Positions 1 to 6,405 of a DNA stretch of 7,486 nucleotides are shown here, in pieces. Location of the stretch: assembly GCA_050694015.1 (NCBI GenBank), contig JBOGWY010000390.1, positions 1 through 7,486 of the forward strand. Reading direction: 5' to 3'. A program made the translations under genes and the position numbers. Under the pieces are notes generated by a model that ran no database searches, had not been told where the DNA came from, and was given only the letters and a program-made list of their open reading frames with translations. Positions within the stretch are counted from its first letter, which is position 1; every line of letters begins with the position of its first letter. This DNA is from JBOGWY01 sp050694015. Its GTDB lineage: Bacteria; Actinomycetota; CADDZG01; WHSQ01.

Positions 1-1
1 C

Positions 2-70
2 GAACGGGTCGACATCCTGCCGATCGAGAACGACTTCTGGCGCTTCTACCGGCCCATGCCGGGCGCCTGA
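2..70 (+). CDS. C-terminal end of an unidentified protein (5' end outside window)
   Basis: Only the last 22 codons and a TGA stop (68-70) are present. The readable tail is ERVDILPIENDFWRF followed by YRPMPGA. The frame is open from the window edge and has coding-like codon use with mostly G or C at third positions. The tail is rich in aromatic residues and I do not recognise its family, so no function is given. The gene converges on the acyl-CoA synthetase gene, and the 64-base gap between the two stops is almost filled by copy A of the intergenic repeat. That it is a real gene end is likely but rests on a short stretch. Confidence 0.55.
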   Translation, partial: ERVDILPIENDFWRFYRPMPGA

Positions 71-80
71 ACTGCCCATT

Positions 81-131
81 TCTTCTGTAAGCGCACGCCT
101 GAAAACGCGGCTAAGTGCTCACAAAACGGTT
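81..131 (+). repeat. Dispersed intergenic repeat, copy A
   Basis: This 51-base copy matches 45 of 51 positions of copy C and 44 of 51 of copy B (counted by eye). It starts with TCTTCTG and contains the two blocks identical in all copies: CGCCTGAAAACGC (96-108) and GTGCTCACAAAACGGTT (115-131). It lies between two convergent gene ends, ten bases after the stop of the upstream gene and three bases before the stop of the acyl-CoA synthetase gene. It has no clear hairpin or T-tract, so it does not look like a standard terminator. It is the most diverged copy and lacks the CCGAAA extension shared by B and C. Confidence 0.85.
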
Positions 132-134
132 CGG

Positions 135-1646
135 TTAGAGCTGGGTTCGCAGGACCTTCTTGTCGATCTTGCCTACCGGGGTCTTCGGGATCTCGGTGAC
201 TATCCGGACCTCGACGGGGCGCTTGTACTTCGCGAGCTTCTCTTCGCCGTACGCGAGTAAGTCTTCCTCACTTACCTCGGCCCCTGCCTTGGGAACGATG
301 AACGCGACCGGCTCCTCGCCGAACTTCGCGCTGTCGCGTCCGACGACCGCCGCCTCGCCGACCGCGGGATGCTCGAGCAAGACCCCCTCGACATCCTTCG
401 GGTAGACGTTGAAACCGCCGCGGATGATCAGGTCCTTCTTGCGCTCGACGATGTAGAGGTTGCCGTCGGCATCGAGGTTGCCCATGTCGCCGGAGTGGAA
501 CCACCCATTCTTGATCGCCTCGGCGGTCGCTTCGGTGTTGCGCCAGTAGCCGAGCATCACGTTCGGCCCCTTGATCGTGATCTCGCCCACCTCGCCGGTG
601 GGGAGTTCTTTGTCGTCCTCGTCGGCGATGCGCACGCTGCACCCGTCGATCACCTTGCCGACGGAACCGATCGCCCGAGTGCCATCGCGCGCCGACGACG
701 CGCGTTGCACCGAGACCGTGGGGGACGTTTCGCTGAGCCCGTAGCCTTGCACGAGCGGGCAGTTGGGAACCTTTTCTTCCCACGCGCGCAGAACCTCGTT
801 CGGCAACCCCGCCGCGCCCGACGTGATCGAAGTCAACGACGACAGGTCCCGGCCTTCGATCCCGGTCGCGAGCAACATCTGCAGCATCGTCGGCACGACT
901 GCCATCCGTTGAACGCCGAACTCCTCGATCAGGTCGAGCATCCCGTTCGGATCGAACCAGCGCATCAGGATGCCCTTCGACCTCAACAAAGAGCCGGCGA
1001 TCGATACGTGCAAACCGAAGCTGTGCGACAGGGGCAATGCCGAGAGACTTACCTCATCGGGCTCGATCTCGGCAGCTTCCGCCGCGGTCCGAGCGGTCCA
1101 CTCGAGGTTGTTGTGCGAGAGCATGACGCCCTTCGAGGCACCGGTCGTTCCTCCCGTGTACAGCAGCGCCGCGAGATCGTCCGGCGCGCGGTCGGCGATG
1201 TCGGCCTCGCCGTGTTTCTCGAGGTCTTCGAACGCCATGACATTCTCGCCCTCCGGTGGATCGATGCACACGATCTGCTTGAGCGTGTCGACACCATCGG
1301 CCGCGACTTGCGAAGTAAGCAACAGTTCGGGTGAGGTGATCAGAACCTTCGCTTCGGAGTCGGAAAGGATCCGCTTCACCTCCGGCGGCGGGAGCAGGAA
1401 GATGATCGGAGTGGCCGCGGCCCCGATACGCCACGTGGCCCAGTAAATGAGCCCCACCTCGATGCAGTTCGGCAGCAACACCGCGACCCGGTCTCCGGGC
1501 TCGACGCCGAGCGAGCGGAGGCCGGCCGCGATCGCTCTTATCCGCGCGTGGCTCTCTCCCGTCGAATACCACTTGCCCTCGAAGTAGATGGACTCGTGAT
1601 CGCCGTGCTCCGCCAGGTGCTCATCGACCAGTCGCGCAAGGTTCAT
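135..1646 (-). CDS. Acyl-CoA synthetase / AMP-dependent fatty acid-CoA ligase (FadD-like)
   Basis: This is a full-length ANL-superfamily acyl-CoA synthetase of 503 residues. Such enzymes adenylate a carboxylic acid with ATP and transfer it to coenzyme A. The signature motifs are in order: the phosphate-binding loop YTGGTTGASKG (163-173), YGLSET (302-307), GWFHSGD (381-387), the hinge ERKKDLIIRGGFNVYP (401-416), and PKTPVGKIDKK (487-497), where K493 is the expected catalytic lysine. The frame stays open to 1721, but I chose the ATG at 1644-1646. It has GGAGGA four bases upstream on the minus strand, and the protein then starts MNLARLVDEHL as relatives usually do. The 25 extra residues have no ribosome binding site I can see. 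Substrate chain length cannot be read from sequence; a medium- or long-chain fatty acid is a guess. The gene is transcribed divergently from the hydrolase-zwf-pgl operon. Confidence 0.93.
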   Translation of the reverse strand: MNLARLVDEHLAEHGDHESIYFEGKWYSTGESHARIRAIAAGLRSLGVEPGDRVAVLLPNCIEVGLIYWATWRIGAAATPIIFLLPPPEVKRILSDSEAKVLITSPELLLTSQVAADGVDTLKQIVCIDPPEGENVMAFEDLEKHGEADIADRAPDDLAALLYTGGTTGASKGVMLSHNNLEWTARTAAEAAEIEPDEVSLSALPLSHSFGLHVSIAGSLLRSKGILMRWFDPNGMLDLIEEFGVQRMAVVPTMLQMLLATGIEGRDLSSLTSITSGAAGLPNEVLRAWEEKVPNCPLVQGYGLSETSPTVSVQRASSARDGTRAIGSVGKVIDGCSVRIADEDDKELPTGEVGEITIKGPNVMLGYWRNTEATAEAIKNGWFHSGDMGNLDADGNLYIVERKKDLIIRGGFNVYPKDVEGVLLEHPAVGEAAVVGRDSAKFGEEPVAFIVPKAGAEVSEEDLLAYGEEKLAKYKRPVEVRIVTEIPKTPVGKIDKKVLRTQL

Positions 1647-1768
1647 ATGTTCCTCCGTGAGGTCGTCCGCTTTCAGCGAACGCCCCCACGTCGTCAGCTG
1701 GGGGGCCGTTCGCAAGCTCACTCTCCCCCCAGACCCCCCTCGCTCGCAAGTCCGCGTAGGCTCGGTTG
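1647..1768. promoter_or_regulatory. Divergent intergenic region with inverted repeat (1676-1713)
   Basis: These 122 bases separate the starts of the acyl-CoA synthetase and hydrolase genes and must carry promoters in both directions. They contain an interrupted inverted repeat. GCGAACG (1676-1682) pairs with CGTTCGC (1707-1713), and CCCCCA (1683-1688) pairs with TGGGGG (1699-1704). There is a two-base bulge on the right arm and a ten-base loop. The arms could form a leader hairpin or an operator for a dimeric regulator, for example a TetR- or FadR-type repressor of the synthetase gene; this is inference. From 1714 the plus strand is very pyrimidine-rich with two C6 runs. I could not assign -10 or -35 hexamers with confidence. 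The synthetase ribosome binding site lies at about 1651-1656 on the minus strand. Confidence 0.5.
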
Positions 1769-2575
1769 ATGCCGACCTTCCAGTACGACGGCTTCATGCT
1801 CTCCTTCGAGCAGCGCGGGCGCAGGCAGGGCGCCGCCGAGCGGCCCATCGTCCTGATCCACGGCCTCCTGCTGCCCCGCAAGCACCACTATCCGCTGGCC
1901 GACGCGCTGGCCGACCGGGGCAACCGCGTCATCCTGATCGATCTCCTCGGCCACGGCGAGAGCGAGAAACCGCCGCACTCCCGCTATTACACGATGGAGA
2001 TCTTCGCCCGCCAGGTCATCGGGCTCCTCGACCACCTCGATCTGAACGAGGCCGTGATCGGTGGGACGTCACTCGGGGCGAACGTGGCGCTCGAGGTCGC
2101 CAACGCGGCCCCCGGCCGCTGCCGCGGCCTGTTCATCGAGATGCCTGTGCTGGAACGGGCCGCCCCGGCCGCCGCGACGATCTTCGTGCCGCTGACGATC
2201 GCGTACGCGGAAGCCCAGAGACCCTTGGATGCGATCGCACGCTTCATGCGTCGCGTGCCGCGGGGGCTCTCGCTCTATACCGACGTGTTGTTGGAGTTGC
2301 TGTCGCGCGACCCCGTGCCGAGCGCGGCCGTCCTTCACGGGCTCCTGACCGGTCGCATGGCGCCACATCCGGTCGACCGCGAGAAGATGGACGTGCCTAC
2401 GTTGATCATGGGCCACGGCCGCGATCTGTTGCATCCGTTCTCCGATGCGGAAGCTCTGCTCCGCGAGCTCCCCAACGCGGAGCTCGAACGCGCGAACTCG
2501 TTCTTCGAACTGCGCTTCCCGCCCAACCGGCTCTCCGATCGGATCGCCGACTTCCTAGACGAGCTCTGGGCGTGA
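1769..2575 (+). CDS. Alpha/beta-hydrolase-fold protein, catalytic His apparently replaced
   Basis: The predicted protein has 268 residues and the layout of an alpha/beta hydrolase. It has an oxyanion-loop strand IVLIHG (27-32), the segment LIDLLGHGESEKP (56-68), a nucleophile elbow GGTSLGAN (98-105) with S101, a lid region at about 125-205, and MGHGRDLLHPF (214-224), in which D219 would be the acid. The usual GH before the last helix reads N243-S244 in RANSFFELRFPP, so the triad histidine seems missing. H215 or H223 would have to compensate, or the protein is not a classical hydrolase. I chose the ATG at 1769 over the adjacent TTG at 1766; only a weak TAGG precedes it. The stop overlaps the zwf start by four bases (GTGA), implying translational coupling. 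No substrate can be assigned. Confidence 0.85.
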   Translation: MPTFQYDGFMLSFEQRGRRQGAAERPIVLIHGLLLPRKHHYPLADALADRGNRVILIDLLGHGESEKPPHSRYYTMEIFARQVIGLLDHLDLNEAVIGGTSLGANVALEVANAAPGRCRGLFIEMPVLERAAPAAATIFVPLTIAYAEAQRPLDAIARFMRRVPRGLSLYTDVLLELLSRDPVPSAAVLHGLLTGRMAPHPVDREKMDVPTLIMGHGRDLLHPFSDAEALLRELPNAELERANSFFELRFPPNRLSDRIADFLDELWA

Positions 2576-4026
2576 CGAGACGCGACATCCCGGACCCGTG
2601 CGTCGTGGTGATCTTCGGCGCGTCGGGCGATCTCGCACAACGCAAGCTGTTCCCCGCGCTGCACAACCTGCAGGCCGAGGGGATGATCCCGCGCAAGACA
2701 TGTGTCGTAGGCACGTCGCGCACCGAGATCTCCGACGAGGAGTACGCACGGACGATGCGTGATGCGGTCGAGGAACATTCTCGCCTCGAGGTCACGGCCG
2801 AAAGTTGGGAAGGTCTTAACGAGGACCTGTCGTACGTACCCGGAGACGTCAACGACGACGACCTCTTCCGTCGGCTCAAGCAGCGTCTCGAGGAGATCGA
2901 CGAAAGTTCGGGTACCAGCGGGAACCGCGTCTGGTACATGGCGACGCTGCCGCGCTTCTTCCCGGTGATCGCGGAGCAGATCGCCAAGGCGGGCCTGCTC
3001 GACACCGGTGGCTGGCAGCGTCTCGTCGTCGAGAAGCCGTTCGGGCGCGACCTCGAGTCCGCGAGGGAGCTGAACGATCTGCTCCTCGCCAATCTCGCCG
3101 AGGACCAGATCTACCGCATCGATCACTACCTCGGTAAGGAGACGGTGCAGAACCTGTTGGTCTTCCGGTTCGCGAACGCGATCTTCGAGCCGATCTGGAA
3201 CCGGCGCTACATCGACCACGTCCAGATAACGGTGGGCGAGACGTTAGGGGTCGGATCGCGCGGCTCGTTCTACGACCAGACCGGTGCGTTGCGCGACGTC
3301 GCGCAGAACCATCTCTTGCAGCTGCTCGCGCTGACCGCCATGGAACCGCCGGTCGCGTGGGACGCCGACGCGATCCGGGACGAAAAGGTTCAGGTACTGA
3401 AAGCGACACGCCGGTGGACGGAAACGGAGTGCGAAAACGTCGTCGCGCGCGGTCAATACGAGGGTTACCACGACGAACCGGGTGTCGACAAGAAGTCGTC
3501 TACAGAGACCTTCGTCGCGATGGAGATGCGGGTCGACAACTGGCGCTGGGCCGGCGTCCCCTTCTTCGTACGCACCGGCAAGAAGCTGCCGTCGAAATCC
3601 ACGGAGATCTCGATCCAGTTCCAGCGCGTGCCGCACCTGCTGTTCGCTAAGACTGCGGTCGAGCAGCTCGACCCCAACGTGCTCGTGATCCGCATCCAGC
3701 CGGACGAGGGGTTCTCGCTGACGTTCGGGACCAAGGTGCCCGGCCCCGAGGTCGAGGTCCAGACCGTGGACATGGACTTCGACTACGAGACGCGCTTCGG
3801 CTCCGGTACTCCCGAGGCTTACGAGCGGCTGCTGGAGGACTGCATGCTCGGCGACGCAACCCTGTTCGCCCGCGCCGACGAGATCGAGCAGGCGTGGGAG
3901 ATCGTCGATCCCGTCCTCAAGTACTGGGAGCGCGGCGGCAAACCCGGCAGTTACGCGCCGGGAGCGTGGGGGCCGCGCTCGGCGGACGAGCTCCTGGAGC
4001 GCGGCCGGCACTGGAGGAACGGATGA
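2572..4026 (+). CDS. zwf: Glucose-6-phosphate dehydrogenase
   Basis: This enzyme oxidises glucose 6-phosphate to 6-phosphogluconolactone and makes NADPH, the entry step of the oxidative pentose phosphate pathway. The predicted 484 residues match the usual family length. Visible motifs are the dinucleotide-binding loop GASGDLAQRKL (16-26), EKPFGRDL (154-161), the substrate-site signature RIDHYLGKE (182-190) with H185 and K189, and DVAQNHLLQ (242-250) with H247 as the expected catalytic base. The start is a GTG at 2572-2574 overlapping the hydrolase stop. The protein then begins MTRRDIPDPCVVVIFGASGD, as expected for the family. The frame is open much further upstream, but that stretch lies in another frame of the hydrolase gene and is not coding. 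The stop overlaps the pgl start as ATGA. No opcA gene follows, unlike the operon of many actinobacteria. Confidence 0.97.
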   Translation: MTRRDIPDPCVVVIFGASGDLAQRKLFPALHNLQAEGMIPRKTCVVGTSRTEISDEEYARTMRDAVEEHSRLEVTAESWEGLNEDLSYVPGDVNDDDLFRRLKQRLEEIDESSGTSGNRVWYMATLPRFFPVIAEQIAKAGLLDTGGWQRLVVEKPFGRDLESARELNDLLLANLAEDQIYRIDHYLGKETVQNLLVFRFANAIFEPIWNRRYIDHVQITVGETLGVGSRGSFYDQTGALRDVAQNHLLQLLALTAMEPPVAWDADAIRDEKVQVLKATRRWTETECENVVARGQYEGYHDEPGVDKKSSTETFVAMEMRVDNWRWAGVPFFVRTGKKLPSKSTEISIQFQRVPHLLFAKTAVEQLDPNVLVIRIQPDEGFSLTFGTKVPGPEVEVQTVDMDFDYETRFGSGTPEAYERLLEDCMLGDATLFARADEIEQAWEIVDPVLKYWERGGKPGSYAPGAWGPRSADELLERGRHWRNG

Positions 4027-4694
4027 GTTTCAAGACCGACGTCTTTGGGGCCGCCGATTACTCGAACGGTGCTTCGGCGCGGATCGCGGAGGCGCTGGCC
4101 GGCGCGCGGTCGCTGGTGCTCACCGGAGGAACGAACCCCGAGAAGGTGTATCCCCAGCTCGCCGGAGCAGACGTGGCATGGAGGGAACTCGCCATCCTCT
4201 TCTCCGACGAACGCTGCGTCCCGCCCACCGACCCCGCGAGCAACTTCCTGCTCGCCGAGCGTCTGCTCCTCGAGCGCGTGAAGCCGCGCGCGGTTCATCG
4301 CATGAAGGGAGAGGAGACACCCGCACAGAGCGCGGACCAGTATCACGACGAGATCGAGCCGCTGGTGAAGGACGGGCTCGATGTGATCCTGCTCGGCATG
4401 GGCGCGGACGCGCACATCGGCGCCATGTTCCCCGGCTCGGTCGCGATCGACGAGCGCGACAGGCTCTGTGTGGTCGTCGATCGACCCGACGGGATGCAGG
4501 GACTTACGCTCACGCCTCCCGCGATGCTCAGTGGGAAGCGGATCTTCCTCCTCGTGACGGGCGAGGGGAAAGCCGAGACCGTCGCGCGCGTTGTGAACGG
4601 GAGCGAGAGCCCGTCCTCGTGCCCGGCCCGGATGCTCGCCGACCACCCCGACGTGACCTTCCTCCTAGACGAAGGCGCTGCCTCCCTCCTGTAA
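4023..4694 (+). CDS. pgl: 6-phosphogluconolactonase
   Basis: This cytosolic enzyme (223 residues, usual family length) hydrolyses 6-phosphogluconolactone, the product of the preceding gene, to 6-phosphogluconate. It has the phosphosugar-binding layout of the family: LTGGTNP (33-39) for the usual SGGSTP, SDERCVPP (61-68) with R64, RMKGE (93-97), the active-site loop LGMGADAHIGAMFPGS (124-139) with H131, and a C-terminal KRIFLLVTGEGKAE segment (172-185). The active-site loop departs from the common GxDGHTASLFPG by A130 and I132, but the histidine is kept. The ATG at 4023 overlaps the zwf stop by four bases and has GGAGG at 4013-4017. The TAA stop (4692-4694) overlaps the edge of repeat copy B by two bases. 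Position directly after zwf strongly supports the call. Confidence 0.95.
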   Translation: MSFKTDVFGAADYSNGASARIAEALAGARSLVLTGGTNPEKVYPQLAGADVAWRELAILFSDERCVPPTDPASNFLLAERLLLERVKPRAVHRMKGEETPAQSADQYHDEIEPLVKDGLDVILLGMGADAHIGAMFPGSVAIDERDRLCVVVDRPDGMQGLTLTPPAMLSGKRIFLLVTGEGKAETVARVVNGSESPSSCPARMLADHPDVTFLLDEGAASLL

Positions 4695-4749
4695 CCGTTT
4701 TGTGAGCACATACCAGCGTTTTCAGGCGTACGTCTGCAGAAGATTTCGG
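4693..4749 (-). repeat. Dispersed intergenic repeat, copy B (inverted)
   Basis: Read on the minus strand, this copy matches copy C at 54 of 57 positions, including a CCGAAA extension next to TCTTCTG that copy A lacks. It overlaps the last two bases of the pgl stop codon. At its other end it supplies the first two bases of the GGAGGG ribosome binding site (4748-4753) of the membrane-protein gene. It therefore fills the whole space between the two genes apart from the ribosome binding site spacer. It runs opposite to transcription of both neighbours. Inside it TGTG and CACA flank a two-base centre, a small dyad also present in copy C. Confidence 0.88.
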
Positions 4750-4757
4750 AGGGCCAC

Positions 4758-5348
4758 ATGAAGCTCTATGCCGATGCGCCGTTCTTCCGTTCCCGTCAGA
4801 TCGTGCTCGATGCGGTCGTCGCGCTCTGGATCGTGCTGTGGGTCGCGCTCGGATTCCTCGTCCACGACGTCGTCGCGTATCTGGCGAAGCCGGCCGAGGC
4901 CGTGAGCCGGAGCACCGGAGAGCTGGCCGACTCGTTCGACGAACTGGGCGATCGCGCGGTCGGAGTTCCGGTCGTCGGCGACCAGCTCGAGGAGCCGTTC
5001 CGGGCCGCGGCGGACGCGTCGCGAGAGGTGGCCGAACGCGGGGCGGATCAACGCGACGCGACGCTCAGGGTCGCGCTCGTTCTCTCTCTGCTCATCTCGA
5101 TCGGGCCGATCGTTGCGATCCTGCTCCCGTACGTCCTCTACCGGTCGCGCTGGTTACGTGAAGCGAACGCTGCCCTCGGCCTCCGCGTGGATGCGGACGA
5201 CCTCTACCTGTTCGCGCTAAGAGCGGTGGCGAAGCGACCGTTGCGGGAGCTCAGGACGGTGGCGCGAGACCCGGCCGCCGCTCTGGCATCCGGCGACTAT
5301 GAAGGACTGGCGAGTCTGGAACTCAAACGTCTCGGCCTTCGTCCATAG
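4758..5348 (+). CDS. Two-TM membrane protein of unknown function
   Basis: The 196-residue protein has two clear hydrophobic segments, at about 16-42 and 103-128. Basic residues before the first (R11, R13) and after the second (R129, R131, R134) predict both ends in the cytoplasm, with an outside loop of about 60 residues. The loop (43-102) is charged and Ala/Glu/Asp-rich, probably helical, with a hydrophobic VGVPVVG patch in the middle. The C-terminal tail of about 65 residues looks like a soluble helical domain. The ATG at 4758 has an excellent GGAGGG at 4748-4753. It lies 63 bases after pgl on the same strand and could be read from the same transcript, but I see no functional link to sugar metabolism. 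I do not recognise a named family. Confidence 0.85.
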   Translation: MKLYADAPFFRSRQIVLDAVVALWIVLWVALGFLVHDVVAYLAKPAEAVSRSTGELADSFDELGDRAVGVPVVGDQLEEPFRAAADASREVAERGADQRDATLRVALVLSLLISIGPIVAILLPYVLYRSRWLREANAALGLRVDADDLYLFALRAVAKRPLRELRTVARDPAAALASGDYEGLASLELKRLGLRP

Positions 5349-5362
5349 ACGGGAGGGCCCAT

Positions 5363-5422
5363 CGATGAGGTTTGGACATTTGTTATCGCCGTTCGGCGGC
5401 AAGAAGCGTCCAAACCTCGTCG
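5363..5422. terminator. Long inverted repeat, possible bidirectional terminator
   Basis: The left arm CGATGAGGTTTGGAC (5363-5377) pairs with the right arm GTCCAAACCTCGTCG (5408-5422) at 14 of 15 positions. The remaining position is a G-U pair in plus-strand RNA. The 30-base loop carries a second small dyad, CGCCG-TT-CGGCG (5388-5399). The structure lies 14 bases after the stop of the membrane-protein gene, between convergent genes, where a bidirectional terminator is expected. No T-tract follows either arm, so intrinsic termination is uncertain, although GC-rich actinobacteria often lack one. The right arm also encodes the end of the start-less minus-strand frame. A small non-autonomous mobile element end is an alternative. 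Confidence 0.5.
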
Positions 5423-5594
5423 TTGTCGCAGTCGCCGTCGCGGTTTGCATCGGGGTGTCGTGAACCCGGGACGCAGATCCAGTCACGCCCCCCGTCGGTC
5501 CAGCGCACGACACGAGCCCGGGCGAAACAGCCGTGGTCCTGCGGGTGAAGCCCAATGTTGTTCCGGTCGGCGCGATGTTTCAGGTCGTCTCTCG
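5383..5594 (-). pseudogene. Possible gene remnant or frameshifted tail with EF-hand-like loop
   Basis: Just after the lipoprotein stop, one minus-strand frame continues with coding-like features to a stop at 5383-5385. About 40 of the 55 codons counted from 5550 downward end in G or C. The peptide includes HPQDHGCFARARVVRW, GGRDWICVPGSR and DANRDGDCDNDE, then ends EVWTLLAAERR. The dodecamer DANRDGDCDNDE has the spacing of a calcium-binding EF-hand loop (D1, N3, D5, G6, D9, E12), with Cys where a hydrophobic residue is usual at position 8. No ATG, GTG or TTG with a ribosome binding site lies at a sensible place. The frame extends upstream only as a shadow of the lipoprotein gene. It could be a decayed gene, a tail lost by a -1 type frameshift, or chance. 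Confidence 0.25.
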
Positions 5595-6362
5595 TTAGGT
5601 GGTCATCCACATCGCGACACTTTCGCGCGGGCCCGTCTCGAAGATCAGGCTCCCGGACAGCGGTCGCTCGTACGCGTAGACACCCGGAGGATTGCCGGGC
5701 CCGCCGCAATAACCCTCACGCGCATGGATGTACGCAAGACCGTCCCGACTCCAACCAAGTGCGATCGAGTCCGTCGCGACGTCGACCTCCGGCGGGTCGA
5801 TCACGAGCCGGGGCCCCTCATCACCCTCGAGCCAATAGACCGACGGGTGCTCGCATTCACCCGACCATTGCGCGAGCACGACGTCTCCGACAGGAGATGG
5901 GATCACGTAACGCCAGTGCCCCGCGACCCGGCCGTGGACGCGCTGTCCGGGCGGAGGACGCAGTTCGGGCTCGGGCCCTTCCTCGTACATCCTGGCCATC
6001 GCCTCAACCCTTCCCACCGGGATCAATCGATGTCCGATGACATCGAGCCGGAAGTAGGTCCGTCGAGACACTCTGAACCAGACCCCTGGTGCGCCGTGGT
6101 TGCCGACGAGCGTCAGGTCGTCGAGTTCCAGAAGGATCTCCCCGGTCTCGTTGCGAAACGTGACCCCGTCGAGCCCACCGACAACGAACCCTCGACTCGG
6201 GAGTCGTGGCAGCTCGACCGGTCGCGGCCTCACGACACGGTGCTTCGCCGCTTCCCTCGGAAGTGGGCCTTCCGTGTACTCGGCTCTCGGCACCGCGGCC
6301 GGGGCGGGTGTCGAGCATGCCGTCGCAACTAGCCCGACCATCAGAAGGATCCGTACGTCCAT
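5595..6362 (-). CDS. Predicted secreted lipoprotein of unknown function
   Basis: The 255-residue protein starts with a short signal peptide, MDVRILLMVGLVATAC, with a lipobox-like ATAC. Cys16 would be lipidated, tethering the protein to the outer face of the cytoplasmic membrane. A Pro/Ala/Arg-rich linker follows (17-55). The rest is rich in beta-forming and aromatic residues, with the segment ALGWSRDGLAYIHAREG (201-217) resembling a beta-propeller or TolB-like blade. C170 and C219 could form a disulfide. The ATG at 6362 is the only plausible start, since no ATG, GTG or TTG lies in frame for at least 16 codons upstream. AAGGGG sits unusually close to it, and an internal ATG at residue 8 would spoil the signal peptide. 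The gene converges on the membrane-protein gene and diverges from amt. I cannot name a family. Confidence 0.75.
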   Translation of the reverse strand: MDVRILLMVGLVATACSTPAPAAVPRAEYTEGPLPREAAKHRVVRPRPVELPRLPSRGFVVGGLDGVTFRNETGEILLELDDLTLVGNHGAPGVWFRVSRRTYFRLDVIGHRLIPVGRVEAMARMYEEGPEPELRPPPGQRVHGRVAGHWRYVIPSPVGDVVLAQWSGECEHPSVYWLEGDEGPRLVIDPPEVDVATDSIALGWSRDGLAYIHAREGYCGGPGNPPGVYAYERPLSGSLIFETGPRESVAMWMTT

Positions 6363-6405
6363 GCCCCTTAGACACCCGAGCGCGCCGGAAAGTTTGCCGT
6401 TCGGG

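Larger units (their letters stand above)
5349..5594. other. Intergenic region between convergent genes
   Basis: These 246 bases separate the convergent membrane-protein and lipoprotein genes. They hold the 15-bp inverted repeat at 5363-5422 and a coding-like minus-strand frame without a usable start (5383-5594), both listed separately. I found no ribosome binding site, tRNA or repeat copy in the remaining sequence. Confidence 0.6.

Noticed and set aside
81..137. The repeat as an integron attC site, because GTTAGAG follows copy A
   Set aside because: Copies B and C lack this sequence, the element has no attC-like folded arms, and there is no integrase or cassette gene.
369..1334. Long plus-strand open frame opposite the acyl-CoA synthetase
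   Set aside because: Its composition is typical of a GC-rich antisense shadow (many Arg, His, Asp) with no motif or start signal. The same applies to the long frames opposite zwf (3244-4011), pgl (3951-4646) and the lipoprotein gene (5445-6332).
1647..1721. Longer acyl-CoA synthetase start at 1721
   Set aside because: The 25 extra residues have no visible ribosome binding site and would read through the intergenic inverted repeat. The ATG at 1646 has a strong GGAGGA.
1714..1745. G-quadruplex on the minus strand from the two C6 runs
   Set aside because: Only two long G-tracts are present close together, short of the usual four separate tracts.
1657..2571. Long in-frame extension upstream of zwf giving a 789-residue protein
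   Set aside because: The extension is Arg- and Pro-rich and overlaps the well-supported hydrolase gene in another frame. The dehydrogenase N-terminus fits the GTG at 2572.
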